A DNA stretch of 64,000 nucleotides from Haloactinomyces albus (GCF_031458135.1 NZ_JAVDXW010000001.1:2542001-2606000), one strand, 5' to 3'; shown: positions 1 to 9,169, numbered from the stretch's first letter. Notes: generated by a model from the letters alone, not told the origin. Numbers and translations: made by a program.

Positions 1-632
1 TCGGACTTGAAGGTGCCGTCCTCGTTGGCGGCCTTGCTCCACGGCACGTTGATCGCCGAGGGGATGTGGCCCGCCCGCTGCGCGGCCTCCTGCGGCAGGT
101 GCGCCGGGGCCACCAGCTTGCCGGAGAACTCGTCGGGTGAGCGGACGTCGACGAGGTTCTGGCTGTTGATCGCGTCGACGACCTCGTCCCGGAAGGCACG
201 GATCGATTGGTCCGGCTCCTGGGCCACGTACTTCGTCGCCGGGCGGTTCGGCTCGTCCTTGGTCAGTTCCCGGCCGTCGAGTTCCCACTTCTTGCGGCCG
301 CCGTTGAGCAGCCGCACGTCGGAGTGGCCGTAGAGCTTGAAGTACCAGTAGGCGTAGGCGGCGAACCAGTTGTTGTTACCGCCGTAGAGGATCACGGTGT
401 CGTCGTTGCCGATGCCCTTGGCCGACAGCAGTTCGCCGAACCCGACCCGGTCGACGAAGTCACGGCGCACGTGGTCCTGCAGCTCGTTGCGCCAGTCCAG
501 CTTGACGGCGCCCGGAATGTGGCCGTTGTCGTAGGCGGTGGTGTCCTCGTCCACCTCGGCGAACACCACACCGTCGGTGTTCAGATTCTGCTCGGCCCAG
601 TCGGTGGAGACCAGGACCTCGTCACGGCTCAT
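1..632 (-). CDS. Thiosulfate sulfurtransferase (rhodanese), partial
   Basis: About 210 N-terminal residues are present and the 3' end lies outside the window. The product starts MSRDEVLVSTDWAEQNL and carries the first, inactive rhodanese repeat (DWRNELQ, LYGGNNNWFAAYAYWYFK, LLNGGRKKWELDGR) plus the start of the second repeat (VDVRSPDEFSGK). This is the SseA/CysA-type two-domain family that moves sulfane sulfur to thiophilic acceptors; the active-site Cys should lie just past the window edge. An AAGGAG precedes the ATG. It is last in a minus-strand group after DUF4395, matching the position of cysA2 in mycobacteria. Confidence 0.93.
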   Translation of the reverse strand, partial: MSRDEVLVSTDWAEQNLNTDGVVFAEVDEDTTAYDNGHIPGAVKLDWRNELQDHVRRDFVDRVGFGELLSAKGIGNDDTVILYGGNNNWFAAYAYWYFKLYGHSDVRLLNGGRKKWELDGRELTKDEPNRPATKYVAQEPDQSIRAFRDEVVDAINSQNLVDVRSPDEFSGKLVAPAHLPQEAAQRAGHIPSAINVPWSKAANEDGTFKS

Positions 633-660
633 CGAGCGACTCCTTCTTGTTCTTGTCGTG

Positions 661-1101
661 TCATCGAACGTCGGATGCGGCGGGGGCAAACCGCCGGATC
701 ACCAGGTACATCTGGCAGCCCAGGCAATAGCCGAACGCGGCATTGAGCAGGGCGGCGATCAGCGCGAGCGCATTGGCCACGACCCCGAGCGTGGTCCACC
801 CGGCTGCGTATCCGGCCGTGGCCACCAGCGCGAAGACGAACCCGACCCCTTGCGAGAAACGCACCGGAGCGGGCGCTTCCCGTTCCGCTTCGGGGGCGGC
901 CCCCAGACGCGGCTCCACTGTCTGCCGGTAGAGGTACCCCCACGGGTTCAACTTCAACCCGATGAAGGCGCACAGAGCGAACAGTGCGGTCTGCGCGGCC
1001 AGGACGCGCCAGCTGCCCGTGACCAGTCCCAGAGCGAGAATCCCGCTGGTTATCCATGCGGTGAAGCGAATACCACGGGGGTCGAGTGTTTCGGCGGGCA
1101 T
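661..1101 (-). CDS. DUF4395 integral membrane protein
   Basis: A 146-residue protein with about four hydrophobic segments and the DUF4395 signature: NPWGYLYR near residue 52 and a CLGCQ (CxxC) pair near the C-terminus. Function is not established. Its place between a membrane-anchored thioredoxin and a rhodanese suggests a role in thiol or sulfur redox chemistry, and the CxxC would fit, but this is inference. AGGAG lies 6 nt before the ATG. The rhodanese gene follows after 28 nt, so the two are probably co-transcribed. Confidence 0.85.
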   Translation of the reverse strand: MPAETLDPRGIRFTAWITSGILALGLVTGSWRVLAAQTALFALCAFIGLKLNPWGYLYRQTVEPRLGAAPEAEREAPAPVRFSQGVGFVFALVATAGYAAGWTTLGVVANALALIAALLNAAFGYCLGCQMYLVIRRFAPAASDVR

Positions 1102-1343
1102 CGGGCTCTCCTGACCATCAGCTCAAGCGGATTGGGCTGCCGGATCCGTCAGGCGGTGAGGTGCGAGCCTCGCGAGGGCACAACCGTGCGCGTGGCCGAT
1201 ATCACGAGGTACTACCGCCCGGTGGTCAGTGCCTGCAACACAGGCTGCTACCCACGCGGCACAGATCCACCGCGCGCCTTCGGGTCAGCAGTACATGCAC
1301 ACGGAGAAGGATAACGCCCGAACCCGATCATCGGGAAGATTGT

Positions 1344-1379
1344 TCACTGGGTGGGATGAGATCACTGGGTGGGATGAGA
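1344..1379. repeat. Perfect 18-bp tandem duplication
   Basis: The unit TCACTGGGTGGGATGAGA occurs at 1344-1361 and again at 1362-1379 without a mismatch. It lies in the 287-nt gap between the DUF4395 gene and the thioredoxin gene. I see no ORF or strong hairpin in the rest of that gap. It may be replication slippage or a doubled protein-binding site. Confidence 0.8.
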
Positions 1380-1388
1380 GCGGACTGC

Positions 1389-1847
1389 TCACCCCAGGTG
1401 GGAACGCAGCGTCCGGGTCAGTTCGTCACGGCGTGGGACACCGCCGACACGGAAGAGTTCCCGGCCGCTGTCGTCGAACGCCAGCGTGGTGGGGGTGGTG
1501 TGCACGCCCAGCGGCGTGGCCCACTCGGGGTGGTGCGTGAGATCCACTTCGACATGTCGGACCCCCTCGGTGCGTTCGGCGAAATGTGCCAGCAGGACCC
1601 GCGTGTGGCGGCACGGAGCACAGAAGGTGGTGGACAGCTGCAGTAGCGTTACCCGCGCGTCGCCGTCGGCTGCCTCGGTGAGGTGTCTGCGAAGTCCTTC
1701 GGGAAGCTGGTCGAACACGGATTCCTCAACATCGGCGGGAGTGCTCTTGTTCCGCACCCGGATCCTGCCCTGCCGAGCGCGCCACATCAGGCCGAGGCAC
1801 AGCGCGATGGCCACGGCTGCCAGTAAGGCCCACAAGCCGGGCGTCAC
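1389..1847 (-). CDS. Membrane-anchored thioredoxin-family protein
   Basis: 152 residues: one N-terminal transmembrane helix (about residues 4-22), then a thioredoxin fold with the active-site motif CAPC at C76-C79 and the conserved Thr-Pro of the cis-Pro loop (HTTPTTLAF). The domain should face the outside of the membrane. It corresponds in position to thiX (Rv0816c) of M. tuberculosis. Its ATG overlaps the stop of the upstream LmeA-type gene by 4 nt, so the two are translationally coupled. The substrate is unknown. Confidence 0.88.
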   Translation of the reverse strand: MTPGLWALLAAVAIALCLGLMWRARQGRIRVRNKSTPADVEESVFDQLPEGLRRHLTEAADGDARVTLLQLSTTFCAPCRHTRVLLAHFAERTEGVRHVEVDLTHHPEWATPLGVHTTPTTLAFDDSGRELFRVGGVPRRDELTRTLRSHLG

Positions 1848-2707
1848 GAGGTACTCAACCCTGTGGCATCGATCGTGACATTTCTCGTGGTGCCCTCGAC
1901 GATGAGCGCCCCCCGCTCGGCACGGACGGCCGTGGGGGTCACGGTGAATGGCAGCTTGCCGGGGTCGAGGGTGGTGGTGAACCGCTTGAGCACCGACTTC
2001 TCGAAGACGTCCGGGAGCGGGATCGGACCGAAAGCGCTGTTGTCGAGTTCCAGCTTCCGTGGGGCGATACGCAGTTTCTCGTCCACCAGGGACAGGATCG
2101 CGATCACCTGCACGTGGTTGTCGGTGCCTGCGATGTTGACCGTGCCGTCCAGTTTGATGACGGCTTTGCGCCGACCATCGGAATCGCCGGACGAATCACC
2201 GGATTCTCCCGAGCCCGCTCCCCGGCCCGAATCTCCGGAGGTGCCTCCGGAGGAGTCCCGGCCGGCTTCGTCGAGCGCGTTCTTCGGTGCCGGGGTGATG
2301 TTCAGGTCGTTGACACCGATGAATCGACCGATGTCGGAAGCCTTCAACCGGATCCGACCGACGATCTTGTCGACGGTGATTCGTTCGGCGGTGCCCGCCA
2401 GGACCTTGGACGTGGCGACTTCGGCGTGATGCAGGTTGGCCTGTACACCGACCTCGCTGAACTCGCCGACCTGAACTCCCTTCGCGCGGATCCGCACGTT
2501 ACGGAAGTCGCCTGCGATGGCCTGAGTGAGAAACGGGAACCCGTTGATCCGTACGGCGGGGGATTTGTCCAGGTCGAGCCGAGTGCGCATTTTCTGCGAC
2601 ACCTGATACTCGGCGACGGCCGCGGTGCCGAAGTCGGCCGCGATCAGGAGGCCGAACACGACCACGAGGGTGATGGCGAGCTTCTTCACCGGGAAGGTCC
2701 GTTTCAC
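1844..2707 (-). CDS. DUF2993 / LmeA-family secreted lipid-processing protein
   Basis: Opens VKRTFPVKKLAITLVVVFGLL, a basic stretch and one hydrophobic signal or anchor, then a DUF2993 domain (GFPFLTQAIAGDFRNVRI, LPFTVTPTAVRAERG). LmeA in mycobacteria is a periplasmic phospholipase needed for lipomannan maturation. A Ser/Gly/Asp-rich low-complexity insert (SSGGTSGDSGRGAGSGES region) interrupts the middle and is unusual. The frame is open upstream to an ATG at 2833, but the extra 42 residues are proline and arginine rich, precede the membrane segment and would run into the glnR promoter region; I therefore prefer the GTG at 2707, which has GGAG 13 nt upstream. Confidence 0.82.
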   Translation of the reverse strand: MKRTFPVKKLAITLVVVFGLLIAADFGTAAVAEYQVSQKMRTRLDLDKSPAVRINGFPFLTQAIAGDFRNVRIRAKGVQVGEFSEVGVQANLHHAEVATSKVLAGTAERITVDKIVGRIRLKASDIGRFIGVNDLNITPAPKNALDEAGRDSSGGTSGDSGRGAGSGESGDSSGDSDGRRKAVIKLDGTVNIAGTDNHVQVIAILSLVDEKLRIAPRKLELDNSAFGPIPLPDVFEKSVLKRFTTTLDPGKLPFTVTPTAVRAERGALIVEGTTRNVTIDATGLSTS

Positions 2708-3050
2708 GGAGGGTTCCGTTCTCCTCGGGGCTGGCCGGGTCGCCGTGGGTCTCGGTGGGGCACCGCAGTATGGGCACCTCGGGGCGAGACGTGATCGGGC
2801 TCTTTCACTGTAACGATCGTCCCGGCGGGACATGCGTGCGTCACATCCGGTTTACCGCGCTTTACGAATGTGACACCGACGGCTTTACCGGGGAGTGTCC
2901 GCTGCGTTTCCGCTATCCTGTCCTGTATTCACCAGGCAACGGAGCCGAACCGTTCGGGTGCTGCACACAGCTCACGAACGCCCAGAACACCCGCACGTCC
3001 CGCAGGTGCGCGTGACCGTTTCGGCCCGTGCTCCGCTATGGAGGCCTTCC
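2708..3050. promoter_or_regulatory. Divergent intergenic region lmeA-like / glnR
   Basis: About 340 nt between the preferred starts of two divergent genes. It contains an inverted repeat GTCACAT at 2840-2846 and ATGTGAC at 2868-2874, with GTTTAC and CTTTAC between, loosely like the GTnAC half-sites of GlnR boxes. No other coding signal is convincing. Autoregulation by GlnR is possible but unproven. Confidence 0.35.
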
Positions 3051-3806
3051 ATGAGCTCCGAGCTGCTGTTTTTGACCACCGACGAGGACTGCACCGCCGG
3101 GCTGCCCGCATTGGCCCTGCTGCCGCACCGGGTGCGTGTGCTCCAGCCGGATCCGTCGGCGATGCTCGGCGCGGGCCCGCACGATGCGGTCTTCGTCGAC
3201 GCCCGCACCGACCTGGCCGGGGCCCGTGATCTGTGCCGCCTGCTGTCGGCGAGTGACTCCAGCGCACCGGTGGTTGCGATCGTCAACGAAGGCGGTCTCG
3301 TCGCGGTGAACACGCAATGGGGTGTGGACGACATCCTGCTGCCCACGGCCGGTCCCGCCGAGGTGGACGCCAGGCTGCGGCTGCTGCTGTCGCGCAACCG
3401 CTCCGAGGGGGCGACCGACGGTGGCTCCCTGACCGTGGGTGATCTCGCGATCGAGGAGGCGACCTACACCGCCCGGCTGAAGGGGCGTGCGCTGGAACTC
3501 ACCTACAAGGAGTTCGAGCTGCTGAAGTACCTCGCGCAGCATGCGGGGCGGGTGTTCACCCGCGTGCAGTTGCTTCAGGAGGTGTGGGGCTACGACTTCT
3601 TCGGTGGCACTCGCACGGTCGACGTGCACATCCGTCGCCTGCGCGCCAAGCTCGGTCCGGAGTACGACGCCATGATCGGAACCGTGCGCAATGTCGGCTA
3701 CAAGTTCGTGGCCCCCGCACGCGGTGGGCAGCCGCGCTCCTCGTTGAAGGCCCCCGCCGACGAAGCCGCCCCGCGGACGAATACGGACAATTTCGCGCGG
3801 AATTGA
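3051..3806 (+). CDS. glnR: GlnR, orphan OmpR-type nitrogen response regulator
   Basis: 251 residues from the ATG at 3051, which has GGAGG 6 nt upstream; the frame is open further upstream but without family similarity. Residues 1-120 are an atypical receiver domain with D50 in AVFVDARTD; the C-terminal winged helix has the strongly conserved ELTYKEFELLKYLAQHAGRV, EVWGYDFFGGTRTVDVHIRR and IGTVRNVGYKFV blocks. GlnR controls nitrogen assimilation in actinomycetes without a cognate kinase. It is divergent from lmeA and 48 nt upstream of mshD, the same order as Rv0817c-Rv0818-Rv0819. Confidence 0.95.
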   Translation: MSSELLFLTTDEDCTAGLPALALLPHRVRVLQPDPSAMLGAGPHDAVFVDARTDLAGARDLCRLLSASDSSAPVVAIVNEGGLVAVNTQWGVDDILLPTAGPAEVDARLRLLLSRNRSEGATDGGSLTVGDLAIEEATYTARLKGRALELTYKEFELLKYLAQHAGRVFTRVQLLQEVWGYDFFGGTRTVDVHIRRLRAKLGPEYDAMIGTVRNVGYKFVAPARGGQPRSSLKAPADEAAPRTNTDNFARN

Positions 3807-3854
3807 CGTTCACCGGGCGGTCCACGGGAGAGGTCCCCCGGTAACGTCGATGGC

Positions 3855-4850
3855 GTGACGCAGCTGACATGGCGCAATGGGTTGGACGGGAACGAGACGG
3901 CCGAGGTGATGGGGCTGCTGTCCGAGGTGGAGGACGCCGATGGCGTGGCCCCTGCGGGCGAGCACGTGATCCTGCGGCTGCAGGCGCATCGGGGAATTGT
4001 CGAGCAGATCGAACCGGTGCAGGCCGATGTGGGCGGCTCGGAGCACTTCGTGGTGCGCGGCGCCGATGGTGTGCTGGCCGGTTACGCACATCTGGACACC
4101 GCCGAGGAAGCAGACGGCGGCGCGCTGGTCGCCGAGTTGGCGGTGCATCCGCAGCACCGTGAGCAGGGCATCGGAGCGAAGCTGATCGAGGCGCTGCTGG
4201 AGCGTGCGAACCTGCCCACCCTGCCGGATGTGCAGGTTCGGCCCACGGAGGACGGCCCTGCCGGGACGGTGACCGGCAGACTGCGGATCTGGTCGCACGG
4301 TGAGCACCCGGGCGCGCTGCGGTTGGCCGAGCGGTTCGGTTTCACGCGCTTTCGCGAACTGTGGCGTATGGGGCGGGAACTGGCCGGGAACGAACTGCCG
4401 CAGGCGGAGCTTCCCGACGGGGTCACCATCCGTGCGTTCACGGCGGGTCAGGACGAGGCTGCCGTGGTACGGGTCAACCATCGTGCGTTCTGGTGGCATC
4501 CGGAGCAGGGCGGCATGACCGAGCAGGATCTTCTCGACAAGCAGCAGCAGGACTGGTTCGACCCGGCGGGTTTCCTGCTCGCGCTGGACGACTCGGGGGA
4601 ACTTCTGGGGTTTCACTGGACCAAGGTCCACCCGGACGGCATCGGAGAGGTGTATGTCATCGGGGTGGATCCGGAGGCGCGGGGCAGTGGACTGGGCCGA
4701 TCACTCACGGTGGCCGGATTGCGTCACCTGCAGGAAGTCGGGTGCGGGCAGGTCATGCTGTACGTGGAGGGGGACAACGGTCCGGCGATCCGCGTGTACG
4801 AACGCCTGAGTTTCCGGCGTTGGGATATCGACGTGCAGTTCGGTCGCTGA
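3855..4850 (+). CDS. mshD: Mycothiol synthase (MshD)
   Basis: 331 residues with two GNAT acetyltransferase domains. The C-terminal, active half has the conserved GFHWTKVHP and GEVYVIGVDPEARGSGLG acetyl-CoA loop; the N-terminal half has LVAELAVHPQHREQGIG. MshD acetylates the Cys amine of Cys-GlcN-Ins, the last step of mycothiol synthesis. The start is a GTG at 3855. The length is near the usual 300-315 residues. It follows glnR on the same strand, as in mycobacteria. Confidence 0.95.
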   Translation: MTQLTWRNGLDGNETAEVMGLLSEVEDADGVAPAGEHVILRLQAHRGIVEQIEPVQADVGGSEHFVVRGADGVLAGYAHLDTAEEADGGALVAELAVHPQHREQGIGAKLIEALLERANLPTLPDVQVRPTEDGPAGTVTGRLRIWSHGEHPGALRLAERFGFTRFRELWRMGRELAGNELPQAELPDGVTIRAFTAGQDEAAVVRVNHRAFWWHPEQGGMTEQDLLDKQQQDWFDPAGFLLALDDSGELLGFHWTKVHPDGIGEVYVIGVDPEARGSGLGRSLTVAGLRHLQEVGCGQVMLYVEGDNGPAIRVYERLSFRRWDIDVQFGR

Positions 4851-4945
4851 CCGGGCGGCCAGGGAAGCACAGCACGTAAGCAGGAAGGCTGCGTTCGGGC
4901 GATCGATCACTCGACGGATGTGTTCCTGCTTACTTAGCGTGCCGT

Positions 4946-4967
4946 GTTCATGTGCTGTTCACCTGAA
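4946..4967 (+). promoter_or_regulatory. Putative PHO box (PhoP site) upstream of pstS
   Basis: Two adjacent 11-nt direct-repeat units, GTTCATGTGCT at 4946-4956 and GTTCACCTGAA at 4957-4967. This is the unit length and GTTCA core of actinobacterial PHO boxes. A weaker GTTCC half-site is at 4922. The pair ends 90 nt before the pstS start. It implies phosphate-starvation induction by PhoP. Confidence 0.7.
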
Positions 4968-5056
4968 TGCGGGTGTCCGTCAACCAGAACGCCTTAGCGT
5001 TTCGGGCCAGTGGCAAGTACTTCGATTCCCCCTGCCGGCCCTCCTGGAGGAACGAC

Positions 5057-6178
5057 GTGAGGATCAAGCGGCACAGAGCTGCGCTCGGCTTCCTCGCTGC
5101 GGGCATGCTTCTGCTCTCCGCGTGCGGGACGGACAAGAACATTCCCAAGGGCTGGGAGATGAATCCCGAGCTGAAGAGCCTGCAAGTCGAGTGCGGGACC
5201 GAGCCCGTGGTCGCCGAAGGGTCCTCCGCCCAGAAGAACGCCATGGACATCTTCGCCCGCGCCTACGGGATCAAGTGCGAGGGGCAGAAGCTCACCTACA
5301 CTGCTTCGGGGTCCGGTAAGGGAGTGGCTGCGTTCACCGCAGGCCATGTCGACTTCGCGGGCTCGGACGAGCCGTTGAACAAGGAGGCGGGTGAGGTCGC
5401 CGCGGCGGCGAAGCGCTGCGATGGCAACCCCGCCTGGAACATTCCGATGGTGTTCGGGCCTCTCGCGATCACCTACAATGTCCCCGGCGTCGACGATCTC
5501 GTGCTCAGCCCCGAGGTGATCGCCAAGATCTACCAGGGCGAGATCACCCGGTGGAACGACCCGGCGATTCGGAAACTGAACCCGGACGCCCAGCTTCCCG
5601 CCATCGATGTTGTGCCGTTCTACCGCTCCGACGAGTCCGGCACCTCGGCCAACTTTCAGAAGTACCTGGCCACCGCCACCGAAGGCCTGTGGACCGGCGA
5701 GGGCAAGACGTTCCGCCCGGGGGCCGGGGTCGGCCAGGGCCGGTCGGGCAGTGATCAGGTAACCGCCTCGGTCAAGCAGTCCGAGGGCGGCATCACCTAT
5801 GCCTCGTGGGCCTACCCGAAGAACGCGGGTTTGGACATCGCCAGAATCGACAGCGGGAATGGTCCCGTCGCGCTGACCGGCGAGGCGGTCAGCAAGGCCA
5901 TCGATAGCGCCAAGATCTCCGGGCAGGGCCATGACCTGCGCCTGAATCTGAGGTCGATCTACGGTAACGACAAGCCCGGGGTGTATCCGCTCGTGCTGGC
6001 CACCTACGAGATCGTGTGCTCGAAGGGTTATTCGCCGGAGACGGCCCAGGGCGTCAAGGCAGCCCTGAAGGTCGCGGCCAACGTGAATCCGGAGACACTG
6101 GAGCAGGCGGGTTTCGTCGCACTGCCCCCGAAATTCAAGCGCGAGGTTCTCGACGCGATCAGCGCCATCCAGCCGTGA
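5057..6178 (+). CDS. pstS: PstS phosphate-binding lipoprotein
   Basis: 373 residues from the GTG at 5057 (GGAGG 6 nt upstream). The signal peptide ends in lipobox LSAC with the lipidated Cys at residue 23. The periplasmic-type binding protein fold follows, with phosphate-contacting stretches VAEGSSAQKNA, TASGSGKG and FYRSDESGTSANFQKYL. It captures inorganic phosphate for the PstCAB permease encoded immediately downstream. Expression is probably controlled by the PHO box 90 nt upstream. Confidence 0.95.
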   Translation: MRIKRHRAALGFLAAGMLLLSACGTDKNIPKGWEMNPELKSLQVECGTEPVVAEGSSAQKNAMDIFARAYGIKCEGQKLTYTASGSGKGVAAFTAGHVDFAGSDEPLNKEAGEVAAAAKRCDGNPAWNIPMVFGPLAITYNVPGVDDLVLSPEVIAKIYQGEITRWNDPAIRKLNPDAQLPAIDVVPFYRSDESGTSANFQKYLATATEGLWTGEGKTFRPGAGVGQGRSGSDQVTASVKQSEGGITYASWAYPKNAGLDIARIDSGNGPVALTGEAVSKAIDSAKISGQGHDLRLNLRSIYGNDKPGVYPLVLATYEIVCSKGYSPETAQGVKAALKVAANVNPETLEQAGFVALPPKFKREVLDAISAIQP

Positions 6179-6301
6179 CGGCGACGCAGTGGGACTCGCC
6201 TCCGGGTGACAGGCCCCGGATCCGGGCGGGAGCCCCCGACTCCGGACAGCGGCAAGCACAGCGTCCCAGCACGGCGATGAAGTGAGAGGCTGCCAGCAGT
6301 A

Positions 6302-7363
6302 GTGACCGACTCCACGAAGCCCGAGCAGTATCTCGAGGGCACCGGCGATGCCGACGCCTCTCGAGGTGCTCCGGAGGAAAATCCTGGCCCTGAGGCTCCC
6401 ATCCCCGCTCGCGAATCCCGTTCGGACAAATCCGTGGTGCGGCTCGGCGACCGCGTTTTCCGCTCGGTGGCCACCGGATCCGGTGCCTTCGTCGTCGCGA
6501 CGATCGCCGCGATCGGGATCTTCCTGCTGATTCGTGCGATCCCCGCACTGCAGGCCAATGAGGTCAACTTCCTGTTCAGCCGGGAATGGCGGACAGGGGA
6601 CCCGGACAACCTGCGGTTCGGCATCATCGACCTTGCCTGGATCACCGTGGCCAGTTCGTTGGTCGCGCTGCTCCTGGCGATGCCGATTGCCTGCGGTATC
6701 GCCCTGTTTCTCACCCAGTACGCGCCGCGGATACTGGCCCGGCCGTTCGCCTACATCGTGGATCTGCTCGCCGCGGTTCCCTCGGTGATCTACGGGTTGT
6801 GGGGTGCGCTGGTGCTGGCTCCCGTGATCAACCCGTTCGCCGTCTGGCTGAACAACAACCTCGGTTGGATCCCGATCTTCGCCGACGGCAACATCCCCGC
6901 GGGCAGCGGCAGGAACGTGTTCACCGCCGGTGTCGTGCTCGCGGTGATGATCCTGCCCATCATCACCGGTGTGACCCGTGAGGTCTTCGAGCGCACCCCC
7001 ACCACACAGATCGAGGGCGCGCTCGCACTCGGCGCCACCAAGTGGGAAGTCATCCGCACCACCGTGTGGCCGTTCGGCCGTAACGGCTTCATCGGCGGCT
7101 CCATGCTGGGCCTCGGCCGCGCACTCGGTGAGACCGTGGCGCTGACCATCATCCTCAGCACCACCTTCGAGGCTCCGAGCTACAGCATCTTCGACGCAGG
7201 CGCCACGTTCGCCTCGAAGATCGCGCTGGGTTCCGCGGAGTTCAACCACAACCTGACGGTCGGCGCTTACATCTCCGCCGGTCTCGTGCTGTTCGTCATC
7301 ACGTTCGCCGTGAACGCGCTCGCCCGCTGGATCGAGAGCAGCAGCGGTAAGGGGAAAGAATGA
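6302..7363 (+). CDS. pstC: PstC phosphate ABC permease subunit
   Basis: 353 residues with an acidic, probably cytoplasmic N-terminal tail of about 55 residues and six predicted membrane helices. The EAA loop that contacts the ATPase is EGALALGATKWEVIRT. The start is a GTG at 6302, 123 nt after pstS; the alternatives in between are weaker. It pairs with PstA to form the phosphate channel. Its stop overlaps the pstA start (ATGA). Confidence 0.95.
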   Translation: MTDSTKPEQYLEGTGDADASRGAPEENPGPEAPIPARESRSDKSVVRLGDRVFRSVATGSGAFVVATIAAIGIFLLIRAIPALQANEVNFLFSREWRTGDPDNLRFGIIDLAWITVASSLVALLLAMPIACGIALFLTQYAPRILARPFAYIVDLLAAVPSVIYGLWGALVLAPVINPFAVWLNNNLGWIPIFADGNIPAGSGRNVFTAGVVLAVMILPIITGVTREVFERTPTTQIEGALALGATKWEVIRTTVWPFGRNGFIGGSMLGLGRALGETVALTIILSTTFEAPSYSIFDAGATFASKIALGSAEFNHNLTVGAYISAGLVLFVITFAVNALARWIESSSGKGKE

Positions 7364-8274
7364 GAACGGATACCGCTGACGTCGAACGCCCCGCCACCGC
7401 ACCGGCGTTCCAGCAGATCGGTCTCGGGCGGAGACTGAAGAACAACCTGGCGACCACGGTCTTTCTCATCGCTTTCGGCGTGGCCGTCGTCCCACTGCTG
7501 TGGGTGCTGATCACGCTGCTGCGTGAAGGCCTCGTTCCGTTGCTGGACCCGGACTGGTGGTACCACTCGTTCTACGGGCTGCTGCCCAACGACTTCGGTG
7601 GCGGTATCTACCACGCGCTGGTGGGCACCATCCTGCAGACACTGGTGTGCGCGGTCATCTCGGTTCCGTTGGGTGTGGCCGTCGGGGTCTTCCTCATCGA
7701 ATACGGGCAGAACTCCCGGTTGGCCCGGACCGCCACGTTCATGGTCGACATCCTCAGCGGACTGCCGTCGATCGTGGCCGGGTTGTTCATCTACGCGCTG
7801 TGGATCACCACCTTCGGATTCCCCAAGAGCGGCTTCGCGGTGTCGCTGTCCCTGGTGCTGCTGATGTTGCCGGTGGTCGTGCGCACCACCGAGACGATGC
7901 TGCGGATCGTGCCGGACGAACTCCGGGAGGCTTCCTACGCGCTGGGGGTGCCGAAGTGGAAGACGATCCTCAAGGTCGTGCTGCCGACCGCGCTGTCCGG
8001 GATCCTGACCGGCATCATGCTCGGTCTTGCCAGGGTCATGGGTGAGACCGCGCCGCTGCTGATCCTCGTCGGCTACGCGCGGTCGATCAATTTCAACCTG
8101 TTCCAGGGCAACATGGCCTCACTGCCTCTGGCCATCTACACGGAACGCAAGACGCCCACCGATGCGGGTGACTACCGCATGTGGGGTGCGGCATTGACCC
8201 TGGTGCTGCTCATCATGCTGATCAATCTCCTGGCCACGCTGCTGTCCAGGCTGTTCGCGGTCAAAACCAAGTAG
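7360..8274 (+). CDS. pstA: PstA phosphate ABC permease subunit
   Basis: 304 residues, six membrane helices, EAA loop LREASYALGVPKWKTILKVV and the conserved ARVMGETAPLL. It forms the phosphate-conducting membrane core with PstC. The ATG overlaps the end of pstC by 4 nt, which supports both starts and translational coupling. Confidence 0.95.
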   Translation: MRTDTADVERPATAPAFQQIGLGRRLKNNLATTVFLIAFGVAVVPLLWVLITLLREGLVPLLDPDWWYHSFYGLLPNDFGGGIYHALVGTILQTLVCAVISVPLGVAVGVFLIEYGQNSRLARTATFMVDILSGLPSIVAGLFIYALWITTFGFPKSGFAVSLSLVLLMLPVVVRTTETMLRIVPDELREASYALGVPKWKTILKVVLPTALSGILTGIMLGLARVMGETAPLLILVGYARSINFNLFQGNMASLPLAIYTERKTPTDAGDYRMWGAALTLVLLIMLINLLATLLSRLFAVKTK

Positions 8275-8286
8275 GGGGAGCGACTC

Positions 8287-9063
8287 ATGGCCAAACGTCT
8301 CGACATCAAGGATCTGAACCTCTACTACGGCAAGTTCCATGCCGTGCAGGACGTCACCCTGCAGGTGCACGCTCGTGGTGTCACCGCCTTCATCGGACCT
8401 TCGGGGTGTGGCAAGTCCACCGTTCTGCGTGCCCTGAACCGCATGCACGAGGTCATCGCCGGTGCCCGCGTGGAGGGCAACGTGCTGCTCGACGGCGAGG
8501 ACATCTACGCATCCAGCGTGGATCCGGTGCAGGTACGGCGCACCATCGGCATGGTCTTCCAGCGAGCCAACCCGTTCCCCACCATGTCCATCCGGGACAA
8601 CGTGGTGGCCGGTCTCAAGCTCGCAGGTGAGAGGAACAAGAAGAAACTCGAGGAGATCACCGAGCAGTCCCTGCGCAGTGCGAACCTCTGGGAAGAGGTC
8701 AAGGACCGCCTGCACAAGCCCGGCGGTGGCCTCTCCGGGGGTCAACAGCAGCGGTTGTGCATCGCGCGGGCAATCGCGGTGCAACCCGACGTGCTGCTCA
8801 TGGACGAGCCCTGCTCGGCCCTCGACCCGATCTCGACGCTGGCGATCGAGGACCTGATCGCCGAGCTGAAGAAGGACTACACGATCGTCATCGTCACGCA
8901 CAACATGCAGCAGGCCGCGCGGGTGAGTGACCAGACGGCGTTTTTCAACCTGCGTGCGGTCGGTGAGCCGGGTCAGCTGGTCGAGATCGAGGAAACCGGC
9001 AAGATCTTCTCGAACCCGAATCAGAAGGCCACAGAGGACTACATCTCCGGCCGCTTCGGGTGA
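8287..9063 (+). CDS. pstB: PstB phosphate ABC transporter ATPase
   Basis: 258 residues with Walker [10 protein letters not shown] (37-45), a Q-loop at [11 protein letters not shown] signature LSGGQQQRL (149-157), Walker B VLLMDEP (169-175) and the switch His in VTHNMQQA. It energises PstCA. A GGGGGAG lies just upstream of the ATG and 12 nt separate it from pstA, so it closes a pstSCAB operon. Confidence 0.96.
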   Translation: MAKRLDIKDLNLYYGKFHAVQDVTLQVHARGVTAFIGPSGCGKSTVLRALNRMHEVIAGARVEGNVLLDGEDIYASSVDPVQVRRTIGMVFQRANPFPTMSIRDNVVAGLKLAGERNKKKLEEITEQSLRSANLWEEVKDRLHKPGGGLSGGQQQRLCIARAIAVQPDVLLMDEPCSALDPISTLAIEDLIAELKKDYTIVIVTHNMQQAARVSDQTAFFNLRAVGEPGQLVEIEETGKIFSNPNQKATEDYISGRFG

Positions 9064-9098
9064 GCAGAGGTGCGGTCGGCTCCGGCGGTGCCGGTGGT

Positions 9099-9124
9099 CT
9101 CCCGGTTTTCCCCGAAACCGGGAG
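9099..9124. terminator. Hairpin between convergent pstB and XRE gene
   Basis: A perfect 10-bp stem, CTCCCGGTTT (9099-9108) and AAACCGGGAG (9115-9124), with a 6-nt loop. An outer 10-bp arm pair, GAGGTGCGGT (9067-9076) and ACCGCACCTC (9162-9171), encloses it. The site lies between convergent genes, so it probably terminates both. No run of T follows, as is common in high-GC actinobacteria. Confidence 0.65.
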
Positions 9125-9169
9125 GTGTTCCGCCTCGCGGTGAGGGCCGACCTCAGGGAAAACCGCACC

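Noticed and set aside
2708-2833. 42-residue N-terminal extension of the LmeA-like protein with a CPYC motif
   Set aside because: Proline and arginine rich, placed before the membrane segment, and would extend the gene into the glnR control region; the GTG at 2707 fits the family better.
4994-7402. 802-codon open frame antisense to pstS and pstC
   Set aside because: It is the mirror frame of high-GC codons. The plus-strand pst genes have all family motifs and ribosome sites, and the antisense product resembles nothing.
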